Positions 1 to 8,591 of a stretch of DNA of 64,000 nucleotides are shown piece after piece (the first letter of the stretch is position 1; the number at the start of each line of letters is the position of its first letter). The notes under the pieces were generated by a model. That model was not told the DNA's origin, made no database searches, and saw only the letters and a program-made list of their open reading frames with translations. Location of the stretch: positions 1 through 64,000 of the forward strand of contig CAVCEE010000016.1 in the NCBI GenBank assembly GCA_963601185.1, given 5' to 3'. The translations under genes and the position numbers were made by a program. The stretch comes from Limisoma sp963601185 (GTDB lineage Bacteria; Bacteroidota; Bacteroidia; Bacteroidales; Muribaculaceae).

Positions 1-177
1 GCTGCTGTGGCGATTGCCCATAAGAAGACAGGCGATCTGAAAACATATTTTGAAAGAAAAGTCGCCGAAGGAAAAAACAAAATGACTGTATTAAACGCAG
101 TGCGAGCCAAGCTCGTGGCGAGAATGTTCGCCGTAATCAGAAATAATCGAGTTTATCAACCCATTTTATCAGTTTAG
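1..177 (+). CDS. IS110-family transposase, C-terminal end (cut by window edge)
   Basis: An open frame runs in from the left edge and stops at TAG 175-177. The 58 residues include a YFERKVAEGKNKMTVLNAVRAKLVARM stretch (residues about 21-47) typical of the C-terminal end of IS110/IS116/IS902 transposases (Transposase_20 region), which ends in conserved Arg/Lys-rich helices. These enzymes are DEDD recombinases that move their element using a structured non-coding RNA made by the element. The start and the catalytic DEDD domain lie outside the window. Only 21 bases separate its stop from the LysR gene start, so any right end of the element must be very short or overlap the LysR promoter. The family call is fairly sure; whether the element is intact cannot be seen. 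Confidence 0.8.
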   Translation, partial: AAVAIAHKKTGDLKTYFERKVAEGKNKMTVLNAVRAKLVARMFAVIRNNRVYQPILSV

Positions 178-198
178 GCTTGCACAAATCATAAAAAT

Positions 199-1131
199 AT
201 GGAATTAAGGCAACTGAAATACTTCGTCAAGACCGCTGAACTGCTCAACTTCTCCGAGGCGGCGCGCTCTCTGTTTATCACGCAGAGCACCCTTTCGCAA
301 CAGATCAAGCAACTGGAGCAGGAACTGGACACTCAACTCTTTGAGCGCAACACCCACGGAGTGATGCTCACCGAAAGCGGCAACGAACTGCTGCCCTATG
401 CACGCAAGACCATCCACACTGCCGACAGTTGCGTGGAGCATATCCGCGACATCAAGAATGTGGTTACGGGCACACTCAACATCGGCGTGACTTACACTTT
501 CTCGCCTATTCTCACTGAGACATTGCTGTCGTTCATGAAGTTGTATCCAAATGTGAAACTCAACATCTTCTACAAAACAATGGAGGAACTCATGGCGATG
601 CTCGACAAGCGCGAACTCGACTTTGTGCTGGCGTTCAAGCCCACCGGGGCAGCCCAGTACAACCGCATCTCGTCGCACATCCTGTTTGACAACCATCTGG
701 CTGCTATCGTGGCAAACGACCATCCGCTGGCGAAGCGGCAGAAGGTTACGCTCGAGGAGTTGCAGGACTATGAATTTGCATTGCCGAGCAAGGGTCTGCA
801 AGCCCGCAACGCATTCGACTCTATGGTTGAAGGCAAAGCCTATCATTTCAACACGCGCATCGAACTCAACGAAGTGAACATTTTGCTGAAACTGGTGAGA
901 GAGAGCAAACTTGTCACTATCGTGTCGGAGGCTACAATCTATGGTGTGGACGGCATCCACGTGGTCCGTCTCGATGTGCCAGGCAACACTTATGAAATGG
1001 AAGGCTGCATCCACGTGCTGAAAGATTCCTATCAGAAAAGTTCGGCCAAGAAGTTTGTGCAGTTGCTCAGCGAATCGGACTCCATCAAGGAGAGGGCGTT
1101 CAACTGGCTCTCATCTGGTTTCACGGAATAG
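199..1131 (+). CDS. LysR-family transcriptional regulator
   Basis: A 310-residue protein of normal LysR length. Residues about 1-60 form the winged helix-turn-helix (MELRQLKYFVKTAELLNFSE onwards, with the SQQIKQLEQELDTQLFER recognition helix and turn). Residues about 88-295 are the periplasmic-binding-like effector domain. The overall look is that of the CynR/OxyR-like branch, but no redox cysteine pair of OxyR is evident, so the inducer is unknown. LysR proteins usually control a divergently transcribed neighbour; here the upstream neighbour is a transposase end, so the original target may have been separated from it. A terminator follows at 1169. Confidence 0.9.
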   Translation: MELRQLKYFVKTAELLNFSEAARSLFITQSTLSQQIKQLEQELDTQLFERNTHGVMLTESGNELLPYARKTIHTADSCVEHIRDIKNVVTGTLNIGVTYTFSPILTETLLSFMKLYPNVKLNIFYKTMEELMAMLDKRELDFVLAFKPTGAAQYNRISSHILFDNHLAAIVANDHPLAKRQKVTLEELQDYEFALPSKGLQARNAFDSMVEGKAYHFNTRIELNEVNILLKLVRESKLVTIVSEATIYGVDGIHVVRLDVPGNTYEMEGCIHVLKDSYQKSSAKKFVQLLSESDSIKERAFNWLSSGFTE

Positions 1132-1168
1132 GCTCTTTTGAACTATTATTTCATCCATCTATATTATT

Positions 1169-1206
1169 AAATCCGCCTCCCAGCAATCGCTGAAAGGCGG
1201 ATTTTT
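1169..1206. terminator. Bidirectional intrinsic terminator
   Basis: Inverted repeat AAATCCGCCT / AGGCGGATTT with T-rich flanks on both strands, placed between the convergent LysR and C10 protease genes. Confidence 0.75.
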
Positions 1207-1239
1207 CGTTTCCCTTTGTCGCCCCGGAGGGCGGAGAGA

Positions 1240-3342
1240 CTATTTCTTGACTACGCGGTAGACCGACGAGCCTTTTGCGGTAACTACCTTTACCAAATAG
1301 ATGCCGCTGCCGCAGGACGAGAGATCGATGGCATCTGCATCGGTTGTGCTGGCTGCCAGACGACCGTCGGCGGCATAAGCCTCGATGCTCTTCACTGCCT
1401 CATCGGAGTTGACCTTCACGAGTCCTACTGTCGGGTTAGGGTAAATGCTGACTGCCGAGGTTTCAATCTTGCCTACGGCTGCATCGCCGATGACAAACTG
1501 ATACGGCTCTACATCAGAAGTCACGTCGAAGTCGCGCGCACCGTTGTTGAACGAGAGAACGTTGAACTGGTAGGTCTTGCCTACCTCAACGGCTGCCTTG
1601 AGAATTGTCATAGTGACCAATGCCTCTATCTGCTCGTTGCCGCCAAGAGTGATTTGCGGATTGGCGCTGGTAACAAACTTGTCAGTCGCAACTTCACGGA
1701 TTTCACATTTCAACTTGCCCTTGGTGCTGGCCTTGGTTGCGTTGTTGAGCACTACAGTGAATTTCACCTTGTCGCCCGGATAGACTACATCGCGGTCTGC
1801 GGTAACGGCAGACGCAAGCGAGAGGCTTACCGGCTCGGCAAACTCAATCTGGTTGCCTGTGACGTACATATTCACAATGTCGCCCTGCGCTGCACGTATC
1901 CAGTCGCGCTCAATGCCGTTAGCATCTTCCTTGGTTATAGCCCATACGGTGTAGACTCCGTCGGAAAGGTTTACCAATTCATCCTTCATCGAGTACTCAA
2001 TATCCGAACTTACCACATTGGCAGACGGGAGATAGAGCGATTTCGGCGACGAAATGGCAACACGGTTGAAGTTGCTGTCGTAGATACCGATGGCGAGATA
2101 GCCGTTGAAATCGTGTACGTATGTAAAGTTGGCAAGGTTCTTCACCTTTATGTCAAGTTGTTCGCCCTTAGTGATAAAATCCTGCTGCGGTTGCACATAT
2201 CCGCCGCTGTAGACAACGACAGGCATCTGTCCGCAGTCGCCGGTCATCGTTTCGTCCTTCACCACGGTAACGATCGACTGGTCGGAGTTGAATCCGCCTG
2301 CGCCGCCACCAGTGCCGAGAGCCGATGGGTTCATCGCATCAACATCGAAATAAGAGTCGCTCAAGCCACCCCATCCCCAATTGATGTGGAGATAGTCGTT
2401 GGAGTCATAGCCATCAGCCACGAAGCAGTGACCGCCCGCAGTGCCCTGACCGCTGAAAATCACTGGGCGGGCGTTGTTCAGTTCGCCTTTGGCAAGCGCA
2501 ACGAAGCCAGTTTTGGTAAACATTTCGCGATAGTATATCTGACACTTGTATCCGAATTTGTCAAGAGCATAAGGAATTGCGCTGTCCTGTGTGCCACTGG
2601 CACTCGAAGAGTAGTCCATATTGGCTGCCGCACCAAGGTCGAAGCAGAGTTTTGCCACGGCGTTGCGCTGTGCATCAGTATAGGTTGCCGATGCGCTATA
2701 TTCGTCAAACATATTGTCCCAGTCGTATTCCGACTTAGAGAAGTCGACATTCACGCGCGCACTGTTGGAGCAACGGTACGACTTAGTGAAGGCCTGTGGC
2801 TTCAACGGCCACTTATAGTAGTTGCACACCTGCGCCATCGCCGTTGCCACGCAGCCCACCACGGAAGTCTTATTGGTGGAAGGGTCTGTAGGACAAAGGT
2901 CGTTGAAAGGAGCAGTCTGTGTCCAGTTTGTCTTCAGCAACGGAGCCACAACCGGCGTAGCCTCTTCAAGCGTGCGCTTGTCGGCAGCCACGGAGCCGTC
3001 CTGCACCAAAGCCACATACTGTGCGTAGTTGTCGAGGCAAGACTTGAGGGCATCCGGCATATTGTCAGTGTCGATAAAGCCAGTCTTTGAGTAGCCCACC
3101 AACTCAGTCATACTGTCGTCGCCCGAGACAATGACAAAGCCCTTGCCGTCGGAAGCGTTGAAGATGTAGTAAGGGGCCAAATCTGAATAGGTCGATGTAA
3201 CCGCTCTGACCATACGTTTCTGCGGAGCAACCACCGAGGCATATTTCGAAGCAACACCATAGGCTTGCATCGGCGAGATTTGCGCTGCATAGATGCTGCC
3301 CGAAGCGAGTGTTAGCAGCACCAAAGACGAGATTTTCTTCAT
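1240..3342 (-). CDS. Secreted C10 (streptopain-like) cysteine protease with type IX sorting domain
   Basis: A 700-residue exported protease. Residues 1-19 are a signal peptide; about 20-130 resemble the inhibitory propeptide of streptopain/interpain enzymes (YYIFN and GFVIVSGDD motifs). The catalytic Cys164 lies in SVVGCVATAMAQ, the catalytic His305 in GGHCFVADGYDS, followed by the NWGWGG motif at 321-326. After the protease domain come beta-sandwich-like stretches and a final sorting domain (YPNPTVG near 634, ending in YRVVKK), the signal for export by the type IX system and surface anchoring. Such enzymes cut host or dietary proteins outside the cell. A paralogue with the same plan lies at 41923-44817. 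Start chosen as ATG followed by the signal peptide, with a promoter-like TATTTTTG just upstream. Confidence 0.93.
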   Translation of the reverse strand: MKKISSLVLLTLASGSIYAAQISPMQAYGVASKYASVVAPQKRMVRAVTSTYSDLAPYYIFNASDGKGFVIVSGDDSMTELVGYSKTGFIDTDNMPDALKSCLDNYAQYVALVQDGSVAADKRTLEEATPVVAPLLKTNWTQTAPFNDLCPTDPSTNKTSVVGCVATAMAQVCNYYKWPLKPQAFTKSYRCSNSARVNVDFSKSEYDWDNMFDEYSASATYTDAQRNAVAKLCFDLGAAANMDYSSSASGTQDSAIPYALDKFGYKCQIYYREMFTKTGFVALAKGELNNARPVIFSGQGTAGGHCFVADGYDSNDYLHINWGWGGLSDSYFDVDAMNPSALGTGGGAGGFNSDQSIVTVVKDETMTGDCGQMPVVVYSGGYVQPQQDFITKGEQLDIKVKNLANFTYVHDFNGYLAIGIYDSNFNRVAISSPKSLYLPSANVVSSDIEYSMKDELVNLSDGVYTVWAITKEDANGIERDWIRAAQGDIVNMYVTGNQIEFAEPVSLSLASAVTADRDVVYPGDKVKFTVVLNNATKASTKGKLKCEIREVATDKFVTSANPQITLGGNEQIEALVTMTILKAAVEVGKTYQFNVLSFNNGARDFDVTSDVEPYQFVIGDAAVGKIETSAVSIYPNPTVGLVKVNSDEAVKSIEAYAADGRLAASTTDADAIDLSSCGSGIYLVKVVTAKGSSVYRVVKK

Positions 3343-3371
3343 AATATGTTACAATTAGATTGTTTTCGGTT

Positions 3372-3409
3372 GCAAAAATACAACTTATTTCCCTACAACA
3401 CGCCAAAAT
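3372..3409 (-). promoter_or_regulatory. Promoter of the C10 protease gene
   Basis: On the minus strand TATTTTTG (3372-3379) fits the Bacteroidetes -7 box TAnnTTTG. A TTTTGG stretch some 23 bases upstream is a possible but widely spaced -33 box. Confidence 0.55.
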
Positions 3410-3606
3410 GTTTTATTCTTTTAGCCCACTGCGAAAAAAAGACCACAAAGACGCAACCCTATTATGACGTCCGGAGGAGTTGCCTCCCCTCGACCGGCAT
3501 AGCCGTTCTAATGTATAAAATCTCCCTTATTTTGCCACGAAACAACTTTTTAGGGCATTCGCAGCAAAATAAAGCCAATTTTATTCGTGATTTTAACATT
3601 TAATAT

Positions 3607-3614
3607 TATCTTTG
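3607..3614 (+). promoter_or_regulatory. -7 box of the ATPase gene
   Basis: TATCTTTG matches TAnnTTTG exactly. It overlaps an in-frame ATG at 3612, which argues that translation starts at the next ATG, 3639. Confidence 0.65.
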
Positions 3615-3638
3615 CATTATAACCAAACAAGAGTGATT

Positions 3639-5078
3639 ATGTGTGAGATTATAGGACGAAAGGACGAAATAGCAGCACTGAAACGCTACTACAAAAGCGG
3701 CAGGGCCGAGTTTGTTGCTGTATATGGCAGACGTCGTGTCGGCAAGACATTTCTCATCGACGAAGTTTTTCACGACGATATGGTTTTCCACCACACAGGA
3801 TTGTCGCCCTACGACCGCCAACGCAAGGTGTCAACCAAAGACCAGTTGCAGAACTTCTACTTTTCGCTCATACGCCACGGTATGGAGGGGGGCAACCAGC
3901 CAAAGTCGTGGATGGAAGCGTTCTTCCTACTTGAAAAATTTCTGGAAACCACCGACAACGGAAGCCGTCAAGTGGTATTTATCGACGAAGTGCCATGGAT
4001 GGACACCGCACGTTCGGGGTTTCTCACCGCACTCGAAGCCTTCTGGAACGGCTGGGGTAACACTCGCCACAATCTTATGCTCATTGTCTGCGGGTCTGCT
4101 ACCTCTTGGATGCTCGACAACCTCATCAACAACAAGGGCGGACTCTACGGTAGGTTGACTGGAGAGATGAAGCTGTCGCCGTTCTCGCTCAAGGAATGCG
4201 AAGATTTCTACCGTAGCCGTGGCATCAAAATGAGCCGCTACAACGTGGCACAAGCCTATATGGTTTTAGGCGGAATACCTTTCTATATGAATTTCTTCAA
4301 CCCAGCATTCAGCCTCGCGCAAAACATCGACGCACTGTTTTTTGCACGCAATGCCAAATTGGGGGACGAATTCAATCGGCTGTTCAATTCCGTGTTTGAC
4401 CATGCAGACGACTGTATGGAAATCATACGGACATTGGGGACACGCCATGCCGGATACACCCGTCAGGAAATCTCTGCCAAGACCGGTATCAAAAGCAACG
4501 GTGAATTTTCCAAGATGCTGAAAGCCCTCATCGGCAGCGACTTTATAGTCAAATATGTGCCGTTCGGGGCATCACAGAGAGATGAGCACTACAAACTGAC
4601 CGACTCTTTTTGCTGGTTCTGGCTTCATTTCAAAGAGGGGAAGACTGTCCGCCAAGAGGACTACTGGCAACACCACCTGCGCGAATCTGAGATTTCTGCA
4701 TGGAGGGGTATCGCCTTTGAGGAGATATGCCTGCACCACGTCAAGCAAATCAAGTATGCGCTGCAAATCGGCGCCGTGTATTCCACGGAATCGGCATATA
4801 TCACAAACGCCGACGGAAACGCCGACGGTATGCAGATTGACCTCATCATCGACCGCAATGACTATGTGGTAAACTTGTGTGAACTGAAATATTCAAAAAG
4901 TTCGTATATCGTAACACAAACCTACGCCAACCGCCTGACTGCTCGGTTGGAAGCAATGGAAGAGAAAGTGAAGAACAAGACTTTCCTACTGACCTATATC
5001 GGAAGTTCACCTCTCGCCGAAAACGAATATTCCGACATATTCCCTTGCCAAGTCACACTGGACGACTTGTTTGCATAA
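3639..5078 (+). CDS. AAA ATPase with C-terminal DUF234 nuclease-like domain
   Basis: A 479-residue cytoplasmic ATPase. Walker A is GRRRVGKTF near residue 30 and Walker B is VVFIDEVPW near 110; the middle contains a winged-helix-like segment (GYTRQEISAKTGIKSNGEFSK). The end (about 370-470) is a DUF234/PD-(D/E)XK-like domain with the pattern GMQIDLIIDR then NLCELKYS, the usual Asp and Glu-x-Lys of this nuclease fold. Proteins of this make-up are common, often in many copies, in Bacteroidetes and archaea; their biological task is not established, and links with DNA transactions or toxin-like functions are guesses. The first in-frame ATG (3612) lies inside the -7 box, so 3639 is preferred. The gene stands alone and ends in a strong terminator. 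Confidence 0.88.
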   Translation: MCEIIGRKDEIAALKRYYKSGRAEFVAVYGRRRVGKTFLIDEVFHDDMVFHHTGLSPYDRQRKVSTKDQLQNFYFSLIRHGMEGGNQPKSWMEAFFLLEKFLETTDNGSRQVVFIDEVPWMDTARSGFLTALEAFWNGWGNTRHNLMLIVCGSATSWMLDNLINNKGGLYGRLTGEMKLSPFSLKECEDFYRSRGIKMSRYNVAQAYMVLGGIPFYMNFFNPAFSLAQNIDALFFARNAKLGDEFNRLFNSVFDHADDCMEIIRTLGTRHAGYTRQEISAKTGIKSNGEFSKMLKALIGSDFIVKYVPFGASQRDEHYKLTDSFCWFWLHFKEGKTVRQEDYWQHHLRESEISAWRGIAFEEICLHHVKQIKYALQIGAVYSTESAYITNADGNADGMQIDLIIDRNDYVVNLCELKYSKSSYIVTQTYANRLTARLEAMEEKVKNKTFLLTYIGSSPLAENEYSDIFPCQVTLDDLFA

Positions 5079-5098
5079 TCGGCTACCGAGAATAAAAA

Positions 5099-5140
5099 AA
5101 CGACAGGCACATCCCGTGGGGATGCGCCTGTTATTTTTTC
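5099..5140. terminator. Bidirectional intrinsic terminator
   Basis: ACAGGCACATCCC pairs with GGGATGCGCCTGT with one mismatch. T-rich tracts lie on both strands, so it can serve both the ATPase gene and the convergent ferredoxin gene. Confidence 0.85.
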
Positions 5141-5153
5141 TACCAGGAGGGGA

Positions 5154-5321
5154 TTAAGCCTCGTGGATTGCTTCGCTAGGGCAGTTTTCTGCGCAAGTGC
5201 CGCAGCTGATGCAAGTATCTGGGTCAATCTTGTAGATATCGCCTTCAGAGATTGCTTCTACAGGGCAAGCAGCAGCACATGTGCCACAAGCTACACAATT
5301 GTCGTCGATTACGTAAGCCAT
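5154..5321 (-). CDS. Two-cluster 4Fe-4S ferredoxin, 55 residues
   Basis: A short gene reading MAYVIDDNCVACGTCAAACP at the start. It has two classic CxxCxxCxxxCP motifs, around residues 9-20 and 37-48, each binding one [4Fe-4S] cluster, as in clostridial-type ferredoxins of about 55 residues. Such proteins carry low-potential electrons between enzymes such as pyruvate:ferredoxin oxidoreductase, hydrogenases and the Rnf complex in anaerobes. It is acidic and lacks a signal peptide, so it works in the cytoplasm. A perfect TATCTTTG -7 box lies at 5360-5367 and the bidirectional terminator follows the stop, so it is a single-gene transcript. It is easy to miss because of its size. Confidence 0.96.
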   Translation of the reverse strand: MAYVIDDNCVACGTCAAACPVEAISEGDIYKIDPDTCISCGTCAENCPSEAIHEA

Positions 5322-5359
5322 GTTCTTGTAAGATTTAATTTGTTTATAATTGCTTTATG

Positions 5360-5367
5360 CAAAGATA
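5360..5367 (-). promoter_or_regulatory. -7 box of the ferredoxin gene
   Basis: TATCTTTG on the minus strand, about 38 bases before the ferredoxin ATG. Confidence 0.7.
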
Positions 5368-5566
5368 ATGCAATTGGCGTGGTTTTGCACCGAATTTATT
5401 ACAAAACAACAACATTTTCCACTACGCGCATCTGATTTCCAAGCGTTTAGACTGCGTAATTTGGACTGATTGCAATTAACGGCGGCTCGCGGCAGCGGCA
5501 AATATGGGCCGCTGGCATTGCACAGCAAGCGAATTTGCACTACCTTCGCAAGAAAATCAGAGTATT

Positions 5567-6310
5567 ATGAGTCCACTGTTTTCAATCATCACAATCACAT
5601 TCAACGCCGAGAAGGTGCTGCCGGCAACCCTCGAGAGCGTGCGCACGCAGACGTTTACCGACTATGAGTATCTGATTGCCGACGGCGCATCGTCCGACGG
5701 CACGGTGGCTCTCGCCGAGAAGAGTGGCATCGCTGGGATGAGCATAGTGTCTGAGCCCGACAAGGGTCTCTACGATGCGATGAACAAAGGCATTGCGCGC
5801 GCACGCGGCTCATATCTGATTTTCCTCAACGCCGGCGACTCATTCCACTCACCCGACTCGCTGAAGGAGATTGCCGAAGCCGTCAGCCGCAATGGTAACC
5901 CCGACATCGTTTACGGACAAACTCAGATTGTGGACTCCGACCGCAAGTTCATCGCCATGCGCCACCTCACCGCACCCGAGCACCTCACGTTCGACAGTTT
6001 CAAGCACGGCATGCTCGTGTGCCATCAGGCATTTGTAGTGCGCCGCGAACTGGCTGAACCCTACAACCTCCAGTACCGCTTCTCCGCTGACTACGAGTGG
6101 TGTCTGCGCTGCCTGAAAAAAGCGAAGCGTTGCGCCTATACAGGCACAACGCTTATAGATTATCTTGCCGACGGACTCACCGACAAAAACCACAAGGCAT
6201 CGCTCAAGGAACGCTACCGCATCATGTGCCAATACTACGGCACCGTGCCTACCGTCCTGCGCCACATCGGATTTTTTGTCCGCAACCTCCGTCGCAAACT
6301 GAAAAAGTAG
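5567..6310 (+). CDS. Family 2 glycosyltransferase
   Basis: A 248-residue GT-A fold enzyme. It opens with SPLFSIITITFNAEKVLPAT, the nucleotide-sugar binding start of GT2 enzymes, then ADGASSDGT (about 39-47) and SEPDKGLYDAMNKGI (about 61-75), the hallmark of WcaA-like transferases that add sugars to surface polysaccharides. LNAGDSF near 90 supplies the metal-binding acidic position. No membrane segment is evident. It is alone rather than in a capsule cluster, so the acceptor is unknown. An in-frame start at 5504 exists, but a -7-like TACCTTCG at about 5541-5548 and the position of the conserved domain favour the ATG at 5567. It converges on the C69 gene with a 5-base gap. Confidence 0.88.
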   Translation: MSPLFSIITITFNAEKVLPATLESVRTQTFTDYEYLIADGASSDGTVALAEKSGIAGMSIVSEPDKGLYDAMNKGIARARGSYLIFLNAGDSFHSPDSLKEIAEAVSRNGNPDIVYGQTQIVDSDRKFIAMRHLTAPEHLTFDSFKHGMLVCHQAFVVRRELAEPYNLQYRFSADYEWCLRCLKKAKRCAYTGTTLIDYLADGLTDKNHKASLKERYRIMCQYYGTVPTVLRHIGFFVRNLRRKLKK

Positions 6311-6315
6311 ACCTT

Positions 6316-7956
6316 CTATTTCCGCACCCTCATCCGCAAACTGTCGGCCTCGACGATGCGGCGATAGTAGTCGTCGTTGTAGCCTGGGCTTGCAGGACTT
6401 GCCGGATAACCTTCCGCAGAGCGGAGGAACTCGCCGTCCTTTTCCTTTTTGCAACGACCGTCCATATATTTCACAAGAAGATATTCGCCGAGTTGCTTGT
6501 AGCGTGCAGTGGCTGCCATTGCGCAACTGTCGCTATAGGCAGTAAGCATCTCAACGGCAGAGGCAGGCGACTGCGCATAGAGTTCCGCCGCGCGCCGCTC
6601 CACGCTGTCCATCGCATTGGCATAAGAGTCCTCAATCTCAGTCTGCAACTTGCGCAGGTCGGGATACATCTGCGAATAGCGTGCATACACCTGATTTGCC
6701 ACCCAGTTGTTGATCCAGAACGCCGATGTCCAAGAGAACGTACACAAATCACCGTTGCCCTTGCGGAAGCATTCCGGCACGCGGGCGAGGCAGCAATACA
6801 TAGGGTTGTAGACACTCAGCGACGAATCGTCGACACCGAACCACAGGATGCCGCCGATTGCATCGGGCAGCCACGAGCGCATCTGCGCCACGAGGGTGAA
6901 GCCGGTCTGTTGGGTTGCTATAGGACGCTCGTGGAAATACTCCACAGAGTCGCGCGTCCATATCAGCGGAGCATAGCGCACCGGCGAATCCCAGTCGCCA
7001 GCGCCCGGCTCCTTACGCATATCCATCGGAGTGCCGTCGTAGTGGTCGCGCATCATCTCCTGCATATCGCGCACACTGATTTTTCTGTCGGGCTTCACAT
7101 AGAGCGGCATCGCCTCGCCCTTCATCTCCATGATGAACGGCAAATACTTGTCCATACCGCTTGCAAAGCGGTTGAAATACGCCCACACACGGCCGTCGCA
7201 TCCGCGGTAAGCCAGATAGTCAGCCACGGCGTAGGTGTCGGAGAAACTGAATTCCTCGTCCTTACCCTTGAACCACCCCATACGGCGTGCAAATTTCACC
7301 ACATCCTTAGAGTATAGGCAGTTCTTCTTGTCGGCAAACGGTATGTGGCGTATGCGCGACTGGTTGGCGTGACCACTGATGCAGTCATCGGGGATGCGCA
7401 CGGCAACCCACACTGCGCCTTTCTCCACCATACCCTTCGACACCATCTCAAGCACCCACACCTCGTTGGGGTCGCCGATGGAGAACGACTCGCCGCCGCT
7501 GTAGTAGCCGTAGCGTTCCACCAAAGAGGTCATCACCTTGATTGCCTCACGGGCAGTGCGCGCACGCTGGAGGGTGACGTAGATAAGCGACCCGTAGTCC
7601 ATCACGGCAGTGGTGTCCATCAGTTCTGGGCGCGCCTCAAAAGTAGTTTCAGTGATGGTGAGTTGGTGCTCATTCATATTGCCCACCGTGGCGTAGGTGT
7701 GCACCACCTGCTCAATCTGTCCGAGAGGCTTGTTGGTGTCCCACTCGGTGATGTCGAGCATCTCCCCTTTTGCGTGGTCGGCAGCCTCGGTGTGATAGAG
7801 TTCGCCGTAGAGCACATAGGAGTCGGCATTGTAGGTCACCAGCGTAGAGCCGTCGGCCGTGGCATTCTTTCCTGCGAGGAGGTTGGTGCAGGCATCGGCT
7901 GCATTGACGCCAGCCGCCATTGCAGCGGCAAGCATAAGTATGTTGATTGTCTTCAT
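6316..7956 (-). CDS. C69-family dipeptidase
   Basis: A 546-residue exported peptidase of the PepD/C69 family (Ntn-hydrolase fold). A signal peptide of about 19 residues is followed by ADACTNLLAGKNATADGS; Cys23 becomes the N-terminal nucleophile after processing, as in other family members. YGSLIYVTLQRARTAREAI and DPNEVWVLEM are further family motifs. These enzymes release dipeptides from the N-terminus of short peptides, here probably in the periplasm, as part of peptide feeding. It is the last gene of the operon gldE - PPTase - this gene, with only 5 bases between it and the PPTase stop codon. Family is secure; substrate is inferred. Confidence 0.92.
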   Translation of the reverse strand: MKTINILMLAAAMAAGVNAADACTNLLAGKNATADGSTLVTYNADSYVLYGELYHTEAADHAKGEMLDITEWDTNKPLGQIEQVVHTYATVGNMNEHQLTITETTFEARPELMDTTAVMDYGSLIYVTLQRARTAREAIKVMTSLVERYGYYSGGESFSIGDPNEVWVLEMVSKGMVEKGAVWVAVRIPDDCISGHANQSRIRHIPFADKKNCLYSKDVVKFARRMGWFKGKDEEFSFSDTYAVADYLAYRGCDGRVWAYFNRFASGMDKYLPFIMEMKGEAMPLYVKPDRKISVRDMQEMMRDHYDGTPMDMRKEPGAGDWDSPVRYAPLIWTRDSVEYFHERPIATQQTGFTLVAQMRSWLPDAIGGILWFGVDDSSLSVYNPMYCCLARVPECFRKGNGDLCTFSWTSAFWINNWVANQVYARYSQMYPDLRKLQTEIEDSYANAMDSVERRAAELYAQSPASAVEMLTAYSDSCAMAATARYKQLGEYLLVKYMDGRCKKEKDGEFLRSAEGYPASPASPGYNDDYYRRIVEADSLRMRVRK

Positions 7957-7961
7957 TATAG

Positions 7962-8591
7962 TTATTTACTTGATGTTACTGTCAATATTCTGTTTCCCGA
8001 AGCGAAGGAGTGCATATCGTAGCGGTGCGAATAAGCCTCGGCAAAGTAGCGCGACTTAGGTGCGCCATCGAGCAGAGAGTGAAGGTCGAGGCTGAGGTCG
8101 CGCTGGAAGTCTACGCCCTCCTCTTCGATGCACTTGAACAGTGCTTCCTTTGCGGTCCATGCCACGGTTGCCTTCCATAGCGACGAGCCCACAAACCGCA
8201 GTTCGTCGGCATTGAGCACACGGTCCTTGACGCGCGCCACCCGAGGGTCGACCAATTCGACATCGACACCCACGCGGCGGTCGGTTTCCGACCACGCCAT
8301 CACCACCCATCCGCGGCAGTGCGACAGGCTGAACGCCATCTCCACGCGCTGTCCGGCGCGCTCCACAAACGGTGCGCCCGAAGGCTCGTGGCAGAGCACG
8401 GCATCGTCGCCGAAGAGTTCGTGGACGAGCAGCCGCGTGACGATAATCTCCGAACGGCGCGAAGCGGAGCGCACGCCCTCGGTGAAGCGGTGCATGCCGA
8501 AATCGTCGCTATGAGCGTCGACATCAGCCAAATCGGGTATCTCAACCTCGGCGATTTCCACATCGCCTACTGTGCTGCGGTGGATTCTCAT
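7962..8591 (-). CDS. 4'-phosphopantetheinyl transferase superfamily protein
   Basis: A 209-residue Sfp-like protein. The metal-binding motif GVDVELVD (about 108-115) and the WTAKEALFK motif (about 145-153) identify the family, which moves phosphopantetheine from CoA to a serine of an acyl or peptidyl carrier protein. Length suits the Sfp/EntD type rather than the short AcpS type. Its start overlaps the end of gldE by four bases (8588-8591), so the two are translationally coupled. The carrier protein it serves is not in this window; fatty acid ACP or a pigment/aryl-polyene type pathway are both possible. Confidence 0.88.
   Translation of the reverse strand: MRIHRSTVGDVEIAEVEIPDLADVDAHSDDFGMHRFTEGVRSASRRSEIIVTRLLVHELFGDDAVLCHEPSGAPFVERAGQRVEMAFSLSHCRGWVVMAWSETDRRVGVDVELVDPRVARVKDRVLNADELRFVGSSLWKATVAWTAKEALFKCIEEEGVDFQRDLSLDLHSLLDGAPKSRYFAEAYSHRYDMHSFASGNRILTVTSSK

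Noticed and set aside
1216..3090. A 624-codon open frame on the plus strand
   Set aside because: It is the antisense shadow of the C10 protease, whose catalytic motifs, signal peptide and sorting domain are on the minus strand.
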